From Zygnema cylindricum (lineage: Eukaryota; Streptophyta; Zygnematophyceae; Zygnematales; Zygnemataceae): a DNA stretch of 45,759 nucleotides. This document shows, piece by piece, positions 21,251 through 32,827 of this stretch (the stretch's first letter is position 1; each line of letters begins with the position of its first letter). A model generated the notes under the pieces. That model did no database searches. It was not told where the DNA came from and saw nothing but the letters and a program-made list of their open reading frames with translations. The DNA lies in the NCBI GenBank assembly GCA_037447655.1, contig JBBHKE010002092.1, forward strand, positions 343,379-389,137. Direction: 5' to 3'. The position numbers and the translations under genes were made by a program.

Positions 21251-22279
21251 ATTCATACTTTGGATGTACGGCGTGTTTGTCGTCATGTGAACGCATTTTG
21301 GCGTTTTCCCCTTTTCGACCCCCGGGCAAGAGAATCCAGCCCAAAAAAAAACTTCATCCAAAATCACCTCGAGGGGGTGATTTTAGTTCAAGTACCGCCC
21401 AAACAGCGAATGAGAAATGACCCACGGACGCGCCACAAGAGTGTGAAAATTTTAGGACGAGGGAGAGTCCTCGCTATTTTTCTCCGTGCCGTCACGCGCA
21501 TGTACGGAAAAAAATATGCAGGGGTCTCGGACCTCCACTTTCATTCATGGGGTCCTTTGCAAAATTTTGCGCCGTCGTCGCCTCTCCCCTCTCCCTCTCA
21601 CACCATCGCTTTTATCTCACACTTTTTAGAATGAGAGACGACAATATTGGTATAAAATGAAAGATATTTTAAAAATATTATTTTTGACAATTTTTAGGTT
21701 TTTTTTTAATGGCAAGTCGAGCGAGAAAAGTAGAAAAAACGAAATTGACAAAAATAGAATAAATTTACAGCATTTGGTGTGGGTGATATATCTCTTGAGG
21801 TAGCTACAAATGCGGGCAGACCTCACAAAATGCAATCTTCTTAGACCAATCACAGTCACTCTTCCTTTGTCCAATCACAACCGGTTTTTTTTTTGTTTGT
21901 TCCCTTTGGAATTTGACAACCACAACCAGCGTGACCGCGCCGCCATCTGGAAAATCTCTCCAATTTATCAGTAGGGATTTTGTGAAAGTCTCGCTTCGTG
22001 TACCACCGCCATGGATTGCATGTCACCCATGTTATCGCTTTCTTGCCATCTGCTTACATTCATAGGGTATTTACTTTCTTAGGGTTTTGTTGTTCGAAAT
22101 TGCAAAAAAAATGCTACTAGCTAACTCCACTATTGACGACGAGGCAAGATCTTACTCTCTTACTGTGGTTGAATGTGATCTAATGTGATCTATCAGAAGT
22201 AACAACCAAAAACATAAGGGAAGATAAAGAAAGAAAACTAAAAAAAAAACATAATACAAAATTGGAAAATAAAACTTAA
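21251..22279. other. No gene seen
   Basis: Mixed DNA with a small hairpin near 21360-21386 (AAAATCACC and its complement). The ORFs in 21260-21634 and on the minus strand at 21626-21874 show no recognisable motif. Confidence 0.45.
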
Positions 22280-23375
22280 AAGACAAAGCAGAGTTATCTG
22301 TCTAATTATCTGGGCAATTATTTGTCTATATAACCTGTCTAATTCTCAATCTAATCTAATTCACTAACTAATTCAATTATCCATCTAATCTAATTGTCTA
22401 TTTAAGTTAATTATTTGTCTAGTTATCAATCAAATTATCTGTCCAATTATATGTCAAATTATCTGATCTAATTATCTAATCTATTTATTTGTCTATTTAT
22501 CTGTCTAATTATCAATCAAATTATATGTCCAATTATGTGTCAAATTATCTGATCTAATTATCTAATCTATTTATTTGTCTATTTATCTGTCTAATTATCT
22601 GTCTAATTATCTGTCCAATAATCTGTCAAATTTTCTAATTAATTATCTAATCTAATTATCTATCTAATCTAATTATCTTTCGAATCTAATTCACTATCTA
22701 ATGTAGTTATCTATCTAATCTAGTTATCTATCTAATCTAATTATCTGTCTAATTATTTATCAACTTAACTGTCAAATTATCTGTCAAAATATCTAATCTA
22801 ATTATCTATCAATTTAGGTTTTTAATTATTTGTCTAATCCAATTATCTATAAAATCTAATTATCTATCTGATTTAATCATCCATGTAATCTATTATTATA
22901 TCTAATCTAATTATGTATCTACTCTAATTAACTGTCTAATCATCTGTATAATTATCTGTCAAATTATATGCTAAATTATCTGTCAAATTATCTAATCTAA
23001 TTATCTAATCTAATTAGGGTTTCAAAAATTTGTCAAATTATCTAATTCATTATCTAATCTAATTATCTATATATTCTAATTATATATCTAATCTAATTAC
23101 TTGTCTAATTATCTGTCTACCTAATTGTCAAATTATAAAATCTAATAATCTATCAATTTACCTGTCTTATTACTTGTCTAATCCAATTATCCATCTAATC
23201 TAATTATCTATCTAATTTAATTATCTATGTAATCTATTTTTCTATCTAATCTAATTATGTATCTACTCTAATTAACTGTCTAATTATCTGTATAATTATC
23301 TGCCAAATTATATACCAAATTATCTAATCTAATTATCTATCAATTTATTTGTCTAATTATCTATCTTTTTATCTT
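22280..23375. repeat. AT-rich degenerate satellite (TCTAATTATCTG type)
   Basis: About 1.1 kb built of short variable units such as TCTAATTATCTG and AATTATCTATC, with no unit preserved exactly over long distances. It ends a few bases before the gypsy 5' LTR, so the element lies at or inserted into the edge of this array. Confidence 0.9.
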
Positions 23376-23381
23376 TTGTCA

Positions 23382-24245
23382 TGCCGTAAGACGTCGGCGG
23401 GTATTATTGATTGAACCTATACTAATTGTGCCTTTGTGAAGTAACAGGTCTGTACGGAATCCACATGGAACCGGGCCGCGGTACGGCATTTGGATGCCTA
23501 GAACTCAACGGCTCTTAACGGGACAAATGTCAAAGCCGTGGACCCTCGGAGGTTCAAGCATTTATTTTTGCTTAGCGTAGGGAGGGTTTTTATCCTCGAG
23601 GTGTGGATGTAAGGCATCCCGAGGCGGCCACGTAGCGGTCGTCTCTAGGAACTGGCAGCGTTTGAGCATAAAAACCTGCACGCTCAGAGACACATAGAAA
23701 TTAGTGTAGCTGTACGGTTAGCACGAAGTATGAGATAAATGCCAAATGGCATGCTAGGACAAATGACAAATTTTAACAGGGGAATCCAACATTGGAGCGT
23801 TGTCGCTTTCTGACAAGTTTTTTGCTTGGGATTTGTTGAACTTGTGAGACTTAGGGTTTTGATCTAAATATTAGTGGCAAGCTAGTTCTGAGTTAGGGTT
23901 TGCTTTCCGGACCATAACTTATGCTGGTAACTGTCTCTGAGCTTCTCATCTTTTCCTGTATCAAGTCCTTACCTAATCTACCAGCGTAAGCCAACCTGCA
24001 AGGTTTCCCTCCAAGGTTTCCCTCCAGACTGTTGTCTACTTGCCGTGGTGAATGAGTGGTTTGTGCGGATTCGGTGTCTTCTTGATGTCAAAGCGCAGAC
24101 TTTGCGGTCCAACTCTCCTTCGGTCTGAACTTGTGGAACGCCGGCTATCTCAGTTTCTTCATCTGGCCGGAGGAGAGTTAATGTCTTATGGTTGGACTCT
24201 TGTAGGGAATATTAAAGACTTCAGGGCCTAGTGGTCACTGTCGCA
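23382..24245 (+). repeat. Gypsy 5' LTR
   Basis: It runs from TGCCGTAAGACGTCGG to CACTGTCGCA and matches 32828-33756. It contains a 13-bp tandem duplication (AAGGTTTCCCTCC twice, about 23998-24025) that is single in the 3' LTR. It lacks a ~78-base segment that the 3' LTR has. Confidence 0.9.
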
Positions 24246-25376
24246 AATATTCTCGTGTTAAAATTTGTGTCATTCTTAATTTTCGTTATTCCTTGTGGCA
24301 GTTTGTTTTCTTTCTGTCTGATTATTGTAATTTGCTTTTCTTTTCCAGTCAAGCATTAATTAGTTGTTTGTTTTTTTTTCCAGTCTAGTGGTTTTCTTTG
24401 GATTCTTTTAATCTGTTGTTATTTTCAATTTTTAGGGTTTCGTTGCTTGGTGAGCTTTGGGTTCGATTTTTTTGATTTTGTTTGTAAATCCGGTATAGTT
24501 TCTCTTTCTGTCCGCCTACCGGATTAACTCACTCAAAAAACCTAGCAAACCTAAAAACTTATATAAAAAAAAAAAAATCATATCAAAAACCAAGAAAAAA
24601 AATATATATATATATATTTAATTATATAAATTAGCTTGCACGAATTATCACATAAAATTAGAATTGCTTTAATAGTTGGGTAGAGCGTGGCTTAAAGCTG
24701 ATACGCGTACCCTAACAGGCTACTAACTACTTTGGCATTGAGTTGTGGTGTTTCCCGATAATCTGAAATCGGAGAGGGGTTGGAGCTTCGCGGGGAGACA
24801 TTACAGTACCATACTTGGTGCTATCTAAGGTGAGTACTCGGTTCCTTGTGGGTGCAGGCGCAAAGTAGGTAGTTCCGTGCGATCGTTTAGAGGGGTTTAT
24901 CGTCGACCGAAGGCTGTGCCTTCCGTTCGTATAGGTCATTCGTCGCATTCTCTTAGATCTGACCGTGAGTGGTCTCAGATAGCGGCTTCTTGATTATTAC
25001 ATCTAGCCTTGTTGGCCTTGGTAGTTTCCTATTTTTTCTCTACATCTGGCCTTGTTGGCCCTGGTAGTTTCTTGCTTTTATTAAAATCTGGACCAAGTGG
25101 CCCTAAATAGGCGACATGTTTTCTTTTTGGTGTGGTTTGGAGTGAATTTTTGGGGGCTGCGTAGATCTGGCTGTGAACGAAATTGTTAGGGGGGTTCGCA
25201 ATTAGATTAACCCTGGTGATAGAGAATAGACCGAATTGTGAGGGTGGTGTCTGTTTGTGTGAATTAGTATATTTCTTCTGTGATTGATTGGTAGATCTGG
25301 CGGTGGGTATTCGCTCACTGACCTTGATTAGTGTGTGTCATACAGTTGCATCCGAAAAGGTCAACTGGCTAGTTAC
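24246..25376 (+). other. Gypsy untranslated leader
   Basis: About 1.1 kb between the LTR and the gag ATG. No standard primer-binding site is obvious after the LTR. It holds an A-rich/TATATA stretch near 24560-24625. It also has repeated phrases around AGATCTGGC, including a near-perfect pair (CATCTGGCCTTGTTGGCCCT type) at about 25003-25070. Such a leader could carry packaging or translation signals, but that is inference. Confidence 0.55.
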
Positions 25377-27366
25377 ATGCCAACAGACTGGAATAATTTA
25401 CAGTTTCCGGCAGGTACCACTAGAAGCTTGAGTCTTTACCGCGGACCAGACAGGGATTCCATTCCTGTCGGATCTTCTCCGTTACAATCTCTCTATCCTG
25501 CCGATCAGTCTCAACTTACGGGTTCACCCAAATTCAGATCGGGTATCTCTCCAAAAGACAGAACTACATCATCTGTGTCTTCGACTTCTTCCCACAGTTG
25601 GGGGGAAGATTCTGACATAGATTCCCTTGATATCCGGGATCTCAACTTACCGCCGTCACTTTTTCCGGTGGGCGGAACCATACACACTAACGCAAGCCCC
25701 TTCAACGTGGACATGGCTTCGTCCATGGACACCGGAGGAGGTAGAAATCAGTTTTGTTTTTCGGGTCTCAAGGACAATATGTCCTTGTCCCATTTTCGCA
25801 TGCTTTTTGATACGGAGATGCGCGATCTTGCATTCCGATATCAAGATCGATATGATTTGCGTGTAGCTTTTTCCTTGCTAGGACGATACCTCAGGGGGTC
25901 GGCCCTATCGCTCTACACTCGAAAATATGCGGCGATTTGTGCTATGACTGAAATGGCACCCGCCTATCCCGGCTCGCCGGCCATAACTGGCAGCCCGGAA
26001 ATCCCTTTTCAAGCTGCAGTTCCGGCAGTTTATGACTCTACCGGTATTGAAATTTCACCAGAAATACCGGAGGTCGCTCAACAATTTGCGGTGGCGGCTT
26101 GGGCAGCAATCCCCGCTCGAGCAGCCATGCTGGTTCCCCTCCGAGATCCGGTTTCGTTTGTTTTTAGTTTGTTACAGGAAGAGTACAGAATGCAAAATCC
26201 TGACCAAGTCAAAGAACTAATGAATTTCGAACACAGACCGAACGAAACTGCCCCGGCGCTGCGAGCACGTATAGAAACCTTACGTGAAGCCTTGCCTGAC
26301 CTAATGTCAAATGCGGAGGAAGTCTTAAAATTCTTGGGACAATTTCCCACCCAATCTCGGCGGTTTATTCAAAATCATCTAACTGAAGCATATGGTCTAA
26401 AATTCACCTTCGAGCAAGCTGCAGAATATGCCGTGAGGTATGAAATGCAGACTAGCTGGTGGGACGCTCACGAGCGGCCTAAACCTTCTCCTCGGGATAA
26501 CCCGAATTTAAATCAAAATTTAAATCCTAACCCGCGCCCATGGACAAACCCCAGACCTCCAAGAGTCTCGGCCATGGGATCTCTCCCAACGACCCCCGGG
26601 GTGCGTATTTGCTTCCAGTGCTGTAACACTGGTCACGACGCGCACAGCTGTCCTGATAAGACAGCCATGTGTACTCACCTGTAACCAAACAGGTCACTAC
26701 ATTCACTGATGTCATATTAAAAACCCCGATTTTAGTTATCAAAATCAAATTAGAAATGGCGGTATACCTGCACGCTCGGCAAAATTGGTCACCCCACCTA
26801 AAGAGGTAGAGAAAGACACACCTCCCAAAATCAGTAGGAGGGATCAAGATAAAGCCGAGTTGCAGGCTACCGTTGCAGCCATGATGAAGGAGCAGTTTGC
26901 CGCGTTAATGGCGCAGGTCAAACCGCAATTATCTGGAATGGCTCGATCCGTGGTTCACATGCCGTCCTTTGCAGGTCGATCTTTGCGAGAGTCCACTGTT
27001 CAACAGCGGGCAGCTCAGTTTAAAGGGACTTCCGATAATAACTGCGAGTCCAAATCCATTAACACCCGTATTCCATTATCATTTGCTAAAGAACCACTCT
27101 CACATATTCCGGAAACTGCCTCCAACATCACCGCTGAGGCATTAACTATCTTAGAGAAAAGTATCCAAGAAACCTATAGAGTCAAAGAACGGTTATCTAT
27201 ATTGTCCACCATGCTTCCGGATCTGGTGCGGGACACCAAATCCGCAAATCTAACTAAATCTGATCAATCTGCACATGCACTACAAGCCCTTCAGAATAAT
27301 CGAAACTCTCACTCTCTCTTCAAGCAATCACTCTTGAAGAGCGTGCTAGTCTTACACCACACATAA
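25377..27366 (+). pseudogene. Gypsy gag with two zinc knuckles
   Basis: The first ATG is at 25377 (MPTDWNNLQ). The N-terminal third is Ser/Pro-rich and disordered, and residues about 250-355 form the capsid-like helical Gag domain (LQEEYRMQNPDQVKELMNF). A CCHC zinc knuckle follows at 26610-26651 (CFQCCNTGHDAHSC). A second CCHC knuckle (CTHCNQTGHYIH, then a stop, then Cys) begins right after, but one extra base near 26679 shifts the frame and a TGA at 26707 interrupts it. The frame then continues to 27366 with a helical, Gln/Lys-rich linker. Gag would package the element RNA into particles. Two knuckles suggest strong nucleic-acid binding. This copy cannot make the whole protein. Confidence 0.88.
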
Positions 27367-28057
27367 GTTTCTTGGACAACACGCGTGGGGTATTCACAAT
27401 TAACGGGGTTGCCCCGGCATTACCTCTAATGGACACAGGCGCGAAACCAATTATCCTCGGGTCAGATTTTGCAATCAGAATAGGTCTGACGGCAGAAAAA
27501 TTACAGCCTACAACCACACGCCTGTTGACTTCCGCTAGCACCATAGAACCGGTCCTCGGAATTACAAAATAACCAGTCTATTTCCACTTCCAGAGTCATT
27601 AGAGACAGATTTCGCAGAGATATATGCTTATGCCTTGGTCACAAAGTGTAGTGATTATGAATGCCTCGTTGGCCAAGACGTGATTTTCCGCGTAGGGGGG
27701 GGGGTTGATATGCATGACCAAACATTTTCTTTCAGACCGAACAACTTTCCGGAGCGCAAAATATGCTTACCTCTCATATCGGCCCGGCAACCCATGCCTA
27801 CTACGGCTCTTTCCGCGTTGACTTTACACGCTTATGCCGCAATTGGCAAAGGAGCGGATATATTTAAATCTTTAACAGCGGAAAAAATTTCGTTAGATCC
27901 GCCAGGAAAACCAGAATTATTTAGCACACCTGGATTTACTATTATTTTTTCAGATTTTGACCAACTTTATAAGTTCACTATACCAATTCCTTTATCGAGC
28001 ATCTCGGATCCACCCTCCATTTCGATAGATCCGTCTGGGTTCTTGCCCATTAATTAG
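27367..28057 (+). pseudogene. Gypsy aspartic protease
   Basis: Retroviral-type aspartic protease that would cut the polyprotein. The active-site triplet Asp-Thr-Gly is at 27432-27440 in LMDTGAKPIILGSDFA. A frameshift or stop near 27570 moves the rest to another frame, where ECLVGQDVIFRVGGGVD and QTFSFRPN give the usual second half (hydrophobic-Gly-x-Asp and the strand after it). A Pro/Ser-rich linker then leads to a TAG at 28055. The methyltransferase follows in the same frame, so protease and methyltransferase were one chain. The G run near 27698 is a possible slippage point. Confidence 0.85.
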
Positions 28058-29051
28058 GAACCTGTCAGTTTGCAACCTCACCAAAACGGTCTCGTTATCT
28101 TAGACTTGTTTGCAGGAATAGGAACTTCACTTCTCTCTTCCCTTCGGAACGGTCTTCTTATAAAACATTACTATTCCGTAGATATTAACCCCTTGGCCAG
28201 ACGCGCCCAGTTACACCACTGTCAAATCTTGCACAAACAATATCCTCACCTCTTATTACTGTCGGCTTTTTATGACATGCATTCGGCTTTACCACAGGAT
28301 ACCCGTCTAATAGGAAACCACCATTTGTTGGAATTGGATCCGATATATCTTCTTTTCGCCGGATGGGAATGTCAAGGGATGTCTAGGGCCGGAAAAGGTT
28401 TAGGTCTCGCAGATCCGCGCACTAAGTTGTTCTTCGAGGTGGTGCGCCTTATCCATTTCTTCCAAACAGTGAACCGTCCTTTTGGGTACATTTTAGAAAA
28501 TATCGCAGCTTATAATGATCCCTGACCTACGGTCTTCGTGGATTACAAACGCATTGAATCACTGATTGGACCACCATTAATTATCGATGCCGCACGCCAC
28601 GGTTCGCCGGCTCACAGGGTTCGTTCCAAGTGGACTAACCTGGTAGACATGGGTCGGCTCCTAGAAGCTAACCTTGTTGTTTGTCTACCTAATCTTTCCA
28701 TTCAGGATGCACTACTCCCATTTTATAAGGTCCAAACCTGCATTCAGACAGACTATCCTCCTGCTTTATGTCTCAACATGTCTCAACATTCCTGGCCAAC
28801 CACTACGTGCACTTCCTACACTAGTCTCATATCCACATTCTCACGCATATTCACACAACAGACCAGGCATGCATCAAAATACTCATACAGCCAGCTTAGA
28901 AGAACCCACTGCTGCAGAACGAGAACACCTCTTACATTTTATCCCGGGCACCACTGCCGCTCCGGGACTCACCGAGCGGCAACGCTGTACCTTACTCGGT
29001 CGGGTCATGGATCCTTGTCACTTTCATTTGTCTTGGGAATGGGATTTGTAG
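28058..29051 (+). pseudogene. Retrotransposon-encoded cytosine-5 DNA methyltransferase
   Basis: A C5 DNA methyltransferase domain of roughly 320 residues within the gypsy polyprotein. Motif I (S-adenosylmethionine binding) is LDLFAGIGTSL near 28100. Motif IV carries the catalytic Cys at 28370-28372 in FAGWECQGMSRAGKG, where the usual Pro before Cys is Glu. Motif VI is ENI at 28496-28504. Motif VIII is HGSPAHRVRSKWTNL at about 28598-28645, with the Arg-x-Arg pair. A C-terminal motif IX/X-like part is EREHLLHF to LLGRVMD at about 28915-29013. The AHRxR form of motif VIII is closer to the DNMT3/DRM kind than to the QRRxR form of DNMT1 and bacterial enzymes. A TGA at 28523 and a 10-bp duplication (TCTCAACAT, 28771-28790) break the frame. 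Without those two lesions the domain is continuous. It would methylate cytosines, plausibly the element's own DNA. Confidence 0.88.
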
Positions 29052-29361
29052 CAGGTCGATACTCACAGAACAATCCCTCTCAATCAGCTGGGAGGGGCCA
29101 TACACCATTTAAACATACACCATTTAAACATACGACATCTAAGCCCTTACCCTCTCTCCGGGGTACAACTTTTCAGCTCTCTCTCTTTCCTCCGTCTGCT
29201 AAGTCCGATACAGCGCACACTATTTATGATTTTTTGGTTCCCAGTCACATGAATTGGTCGCTCCCAGCATACACAGCTGCTAGGTCTCAAGCACCTGCAC
29301 AGGTATCACCAACTGGACAGCCGCATTTCCATCTAGAAGTTGGCATCACGCAGTAAACTGT
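29052..29361 (+). other. Linker between methyltransferase and RT
   Basis: Low-similarity sequence joining the two enzyme domains, with a 16-bp direct tandem repeat (ACACCATTTAAACAT twice, about 29101-29132). Frames are broken. It may have been a flexible linker or a protease cleavage region. Confidence 0.5.
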
Positions 29362-30459
29362 TTGCATCAGCTTCCAGTCGAGTATGAGTTGGGTCTCTCC
29401 TTAATAGCGGATGAACAACTAGCATTTGCACAAGCCATGGAAGCCATGACCATTAACACGCCTGAAAAACCGACATGGAAATTCGGAACTGGACTAACAA
29501 AAACTGAACACGAACTGTTAAATGAAGTCATAAACCGAAACGTAGACGCATTTGCTTTCTCCATGAAAGACTTAGGTCGACACACCACTTACAGAATGTC
29601 TATTGACTTGGAAGATGATAGACCTATATTTAAGCCCAAGCATTGTCTATCCGAAAACGAATAGGAATTTGTAGACAAACGATGCGCCGAGTTAGAAGAG
29701 GCAAGTCTGATTTATAGGTCCGATTCCACTTTTGCGGCACCCACCGTCATGCCTCGTAAAAAAGACGCGGGGGGGAATTTTACAGAACGTCGCATGTGTG
29801 GGGACTATCGAGAACTGAATTCACGTACAATCCAGGACTGACATCCAATGCCGTTGGCAGAGGACATTTTTGATCACGTGGGCGGAGCTAAATATTTTAG
29901 CATCCTAGATCTGCGACAAGGATTTAATAAAATCGAAATAGAGGAAAACGATCGACACAAAACTGCATTTTGGGGTAGTGACGGACGTTGGGAATGGGCA
30001 GTTATGCCTTTTGGACTAAAAAATGCACCGGCAGTATTTCAGAAAGTCATGGACTCAGTCTTGGGGGGATGTAAGTTTGCCTGTTGCTATACTGACGATT
30101 TGATAATTGCCTCGGCTTCCGTAGAAGAACATGCAATTCATATAGAGTGGGTGTTGAAGGAATTGAAAAAAGTAGGACTTAAATGTCATCGTGCTAAATG
30201 TACTTTCGGGGCCGAAGGGGTCCCATACCTTGGGCATTTTATCTCATCTGAGGGAATTACTCTATTAGAAGTCAAAGTGGAAGCCATTAGTAAAATACCT
30301 GCCCCAACTGATCTGACCAGTCTGCGGGCATTCCTCGGATTGGTTAATTATTACCGTAGGTTCGTCCCCAATTTTAGTACACTTGCATCTCCACTGAATG
30401 AACTTCTAAAAAAATCAGTTCCGTTCTCTTGGGGACCAACTCAGCTTTCCAAGGTTTAA
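29362..30459 (+). pseudogene. Gypsy reverse transcriptase
   Basis: RNA-dependent DNA polymerase of Ty3/gypsy type. It reads in one frame with two stops: TAG at 29662 (GluAsnGlu-stop-GluPhe, probably a former CAG) and TGA at 29839 (before HisProMetPro, where Trp is expected). Visible motifs are APTVMPRKKD, CGDYRELN, ILDLRQGFNKIEI with catalytic Asp, AFWGSDGRWEW, MPFGLKNAPAVFQKVMD, and the active-site box as YTDD at 30088-30099. The family usual is YIDD or YLDD, so one base change explains the Thr. GHFISSEGI and LRAFLGLVNYYRRFVPNF complete the connection to RNase H. A frameshift near 30450 ends this frame. Confidence 0.93.
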
Positions 30460-32159
30460 AGGACGCGCTGTCCACCGCTCCCATTCTTCGTCCACCAAAT
30501 CATAAATTACCTTTTTGTCTACAGACTGACTTCGGTAAGCCCGGAATTGCTGCTATCCTAACTCAACGCGAACTTACCGGTGAGGAATATGTGGTGGCCT
30601 ACGCCAGTAGAAGCAACAATCAAGCGGAATCAAATTAAAGCAGTTACGAAAGAAAATGCCTCGCCGCAGTTTGGGGTCTTGTGCATTTCTGACATTATCT
30701 CTATGGCAAGCCTTTTACTCTCCTTACTGACCACCAACCATTGCATTGGCTCATGACCAATGACAAGCTATCTGGCAAGTTAGCCCGTTGGGCTCTTATT
30801 TTACAGGAATATGACATGGAAATAATCTATCGACCCGGGCTCCTTAGTGTGAATGCCGACAGCCTCTCAAGGAACCCTTTGCCCCACTCCAATGATAACG
30901 GTGTACGACAAGATTTTGATGACGAATCAGTTGCCTCCTTATCAGCCGGAGCACATATGATTTACAGTTTTGCAGCACCGAAAAACCACAAAACCGAACA
31001 CGATCCATGGCGGGACAGTGCTTTGATTCTTTTTCTCTCTACCCAGTCTTTTCGGGCGGGCACCGTACCACTGGAAGAGGAGCGTGTTCGAAAGAGAGCC
31101 CAGAATTACTTATGGATGGGGGGCTCACTTATTCGTCTTCTCACAGATGGAAGCCATCGTCATGTCCCTCGGCCCACGGAGCGATTATCTCTCATTCACC
31201 AGATACATACCGACCTTGGGCACTACGGTACTAAGAGAACCTTGAGTTTGGTACAGGCGCGCTATTGGTGGTCGGGTATGCAGGCTGACGTAGCATCAAT
31301 TATGCAAGAATGCAGCACCTGTGACCGATTACGGACATCCTTTTCTAACAGGCAGACTACACTTCAACCCTTGCCTATTCGAAGTCTCTTTAACAGGTGG
31401 TCGTGCGATTTGGCTGATCCCTTCCCTATTTCACGAAAGGGCAAGCAATGTATTATGATAATGATTGAAAATTTCAGCAAATGGGTGGAGGTCGTGGCCC
31501 TCCCGCAGAAAACCGCCAAACTTACAACTCCAGCATTCAAAGAGCATGTTCTTCTCCGATATGGAGCCCCCGCGAAAGTACTTACAGACCAAGGAACCGA
31601 GTTTCGTGGCGAATTTCAGGAGATGTTCGACGAGGCGCTGATTGATCACCGTCGAACAAGTCGAGATCATCCCCAAGCAGACGGTTTGGCAGAAAGAGCC
31701 GTGCAAACATTTAAGCGGGCTCTGCGTAAACACTGCTTAGAAAAACAGATTACTGTATGGGATGAATCATTAGGATATATTACCATGGGTTATCGAATGT
31801 CTGTACAGGCCAGTTTAGCAAATTTCAGTCCGTATTATGTGTTGTTTGGTCGGAAACCACTGCTAGGTAGAAATGTACAGAAAGCCGCTAGTTTGCCTTT
31901 GCCGCTCATGTCAGATTCTCTTTTTCTGGAAGAACTAACTAACCGGGCATTGCTTTTCGCTAGGGAAATGCCCATGGCCTTTGAAAATTTGCAGATTGCC
32001 CAACATCGCGACTCCTTACGGTTTGCGACAACTCGCAGCGGCAGCTATCGGCCACAACAGAAACCCTTCTGGGTGGGGGATTACGTTTATTTGCGACGAC
32101 AAACATTTGACACCCTCAATACTCTTTTTGACATACCTCGAAGTATTCGGGTTTATTAA
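30429..32159 (+). pseudogene. Gypsy RNase H and integrase
   Basis: RNase H comes first: LQTDFGKPGIAAIL (Asp), YERKCLAAVW (Glu), LLTDHQPLHWL (Asp) and VNADSLSR (Asp). Stops are at 30636 TAA and 30690 TGA, the latter where an Arg codon CGA is expected. The integrase runs from about 30930. Its zinc-binding part is HTDLGHYGTKRT and CSTCDRLR, and its catalytic D,D-35-E core is WSCDLADPF, LTDQGTEF and ADGLAERAVQ. The C-terminal part has FWVGDYVYLRRQ, like the GPY/F module. The frame stops at 32159 with no chromodomain visible. This half is the best preserved: 472 codons from 30741 are uninterrupted. Confidence 0.93.
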
Positions 32160-32827
32160 CAATAATAGAGGTAGCTAGTAGATTGCGTACGGCTGGTATG
32201 CCTCCGTACACTCAGTAATGAGCTCGTGTATATTTGTAGGACTTAGTCATTTTTAGTCATATGAACTTTTGGACCAAAAACTGTTTATGGTGTTTTTTGG
32301 TAATTTTTATCTGAGGATTACTCTCAGATCTGTTGGCAGAATTATCTGAAATTCTGCATGTGTGTTCCTCTTTATATTTTTAATATTGTCACAGATTTGC
32401 AGGCCTATTGTGTGCCTGGTCTGTGTTTTACTTCATTGTGAAGTTAGTCTGTTTTATCAATGTTCTGGCAGACTGTTTTTCTCCAACTTTGACTAGATGA
32501 TGTGATCGCTCTGTTTATTATATTTGTCTGAAACTTTGTGAGGTTATTCCAAATCCTACATTATATCTGTTGACGTATTTTCAGCTTGTTTTGTTATTTT
32601 TGTAGAATTCTGTGTTGATTCAAAGTAGGCTGTTTTTGGGTAGTCTGTGGTGCTTCCGAGGGTGAATCCATGGCTAGAAATGGCTATGGACAACACATTG
32701 TACAACATGGCCAAAATGTCGACACGTGTCATAGCCGGATTTGTTACCGCAATCTCCGGAGTCGCCGCAATCCAACATTGTCGCGCCACGTGTCACATGA
32801 CATGGCGATGACTGAAAAACGCAATCA
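32160..32827 (+). other. Gypsy 3' untranslated part with a copia-LTR-like piece
   Basis: About 670 bases between the integrase stop and the 3' LTR. From about 32686 to 32815 it resembles the copia LTR of 39070-39200 (shared CGACAC.TGTCATA, GCCGGATTTG, GCCACGTGTCA and TGGCGATGAC), lying antisense to the Copia-1 LTR. No polypurine tract is seen directly before the LTR, where gypsy elements need one. Confidence 0.6.

Noticed and set aside
24679-24720. tRNA-like D-arm (GTTGGGTAGAGCGTGG) in the gypsy leader
   Set aside because: No T-arm or acceptor stem follows at the right distance, so it is not a tRNA and probably chance.
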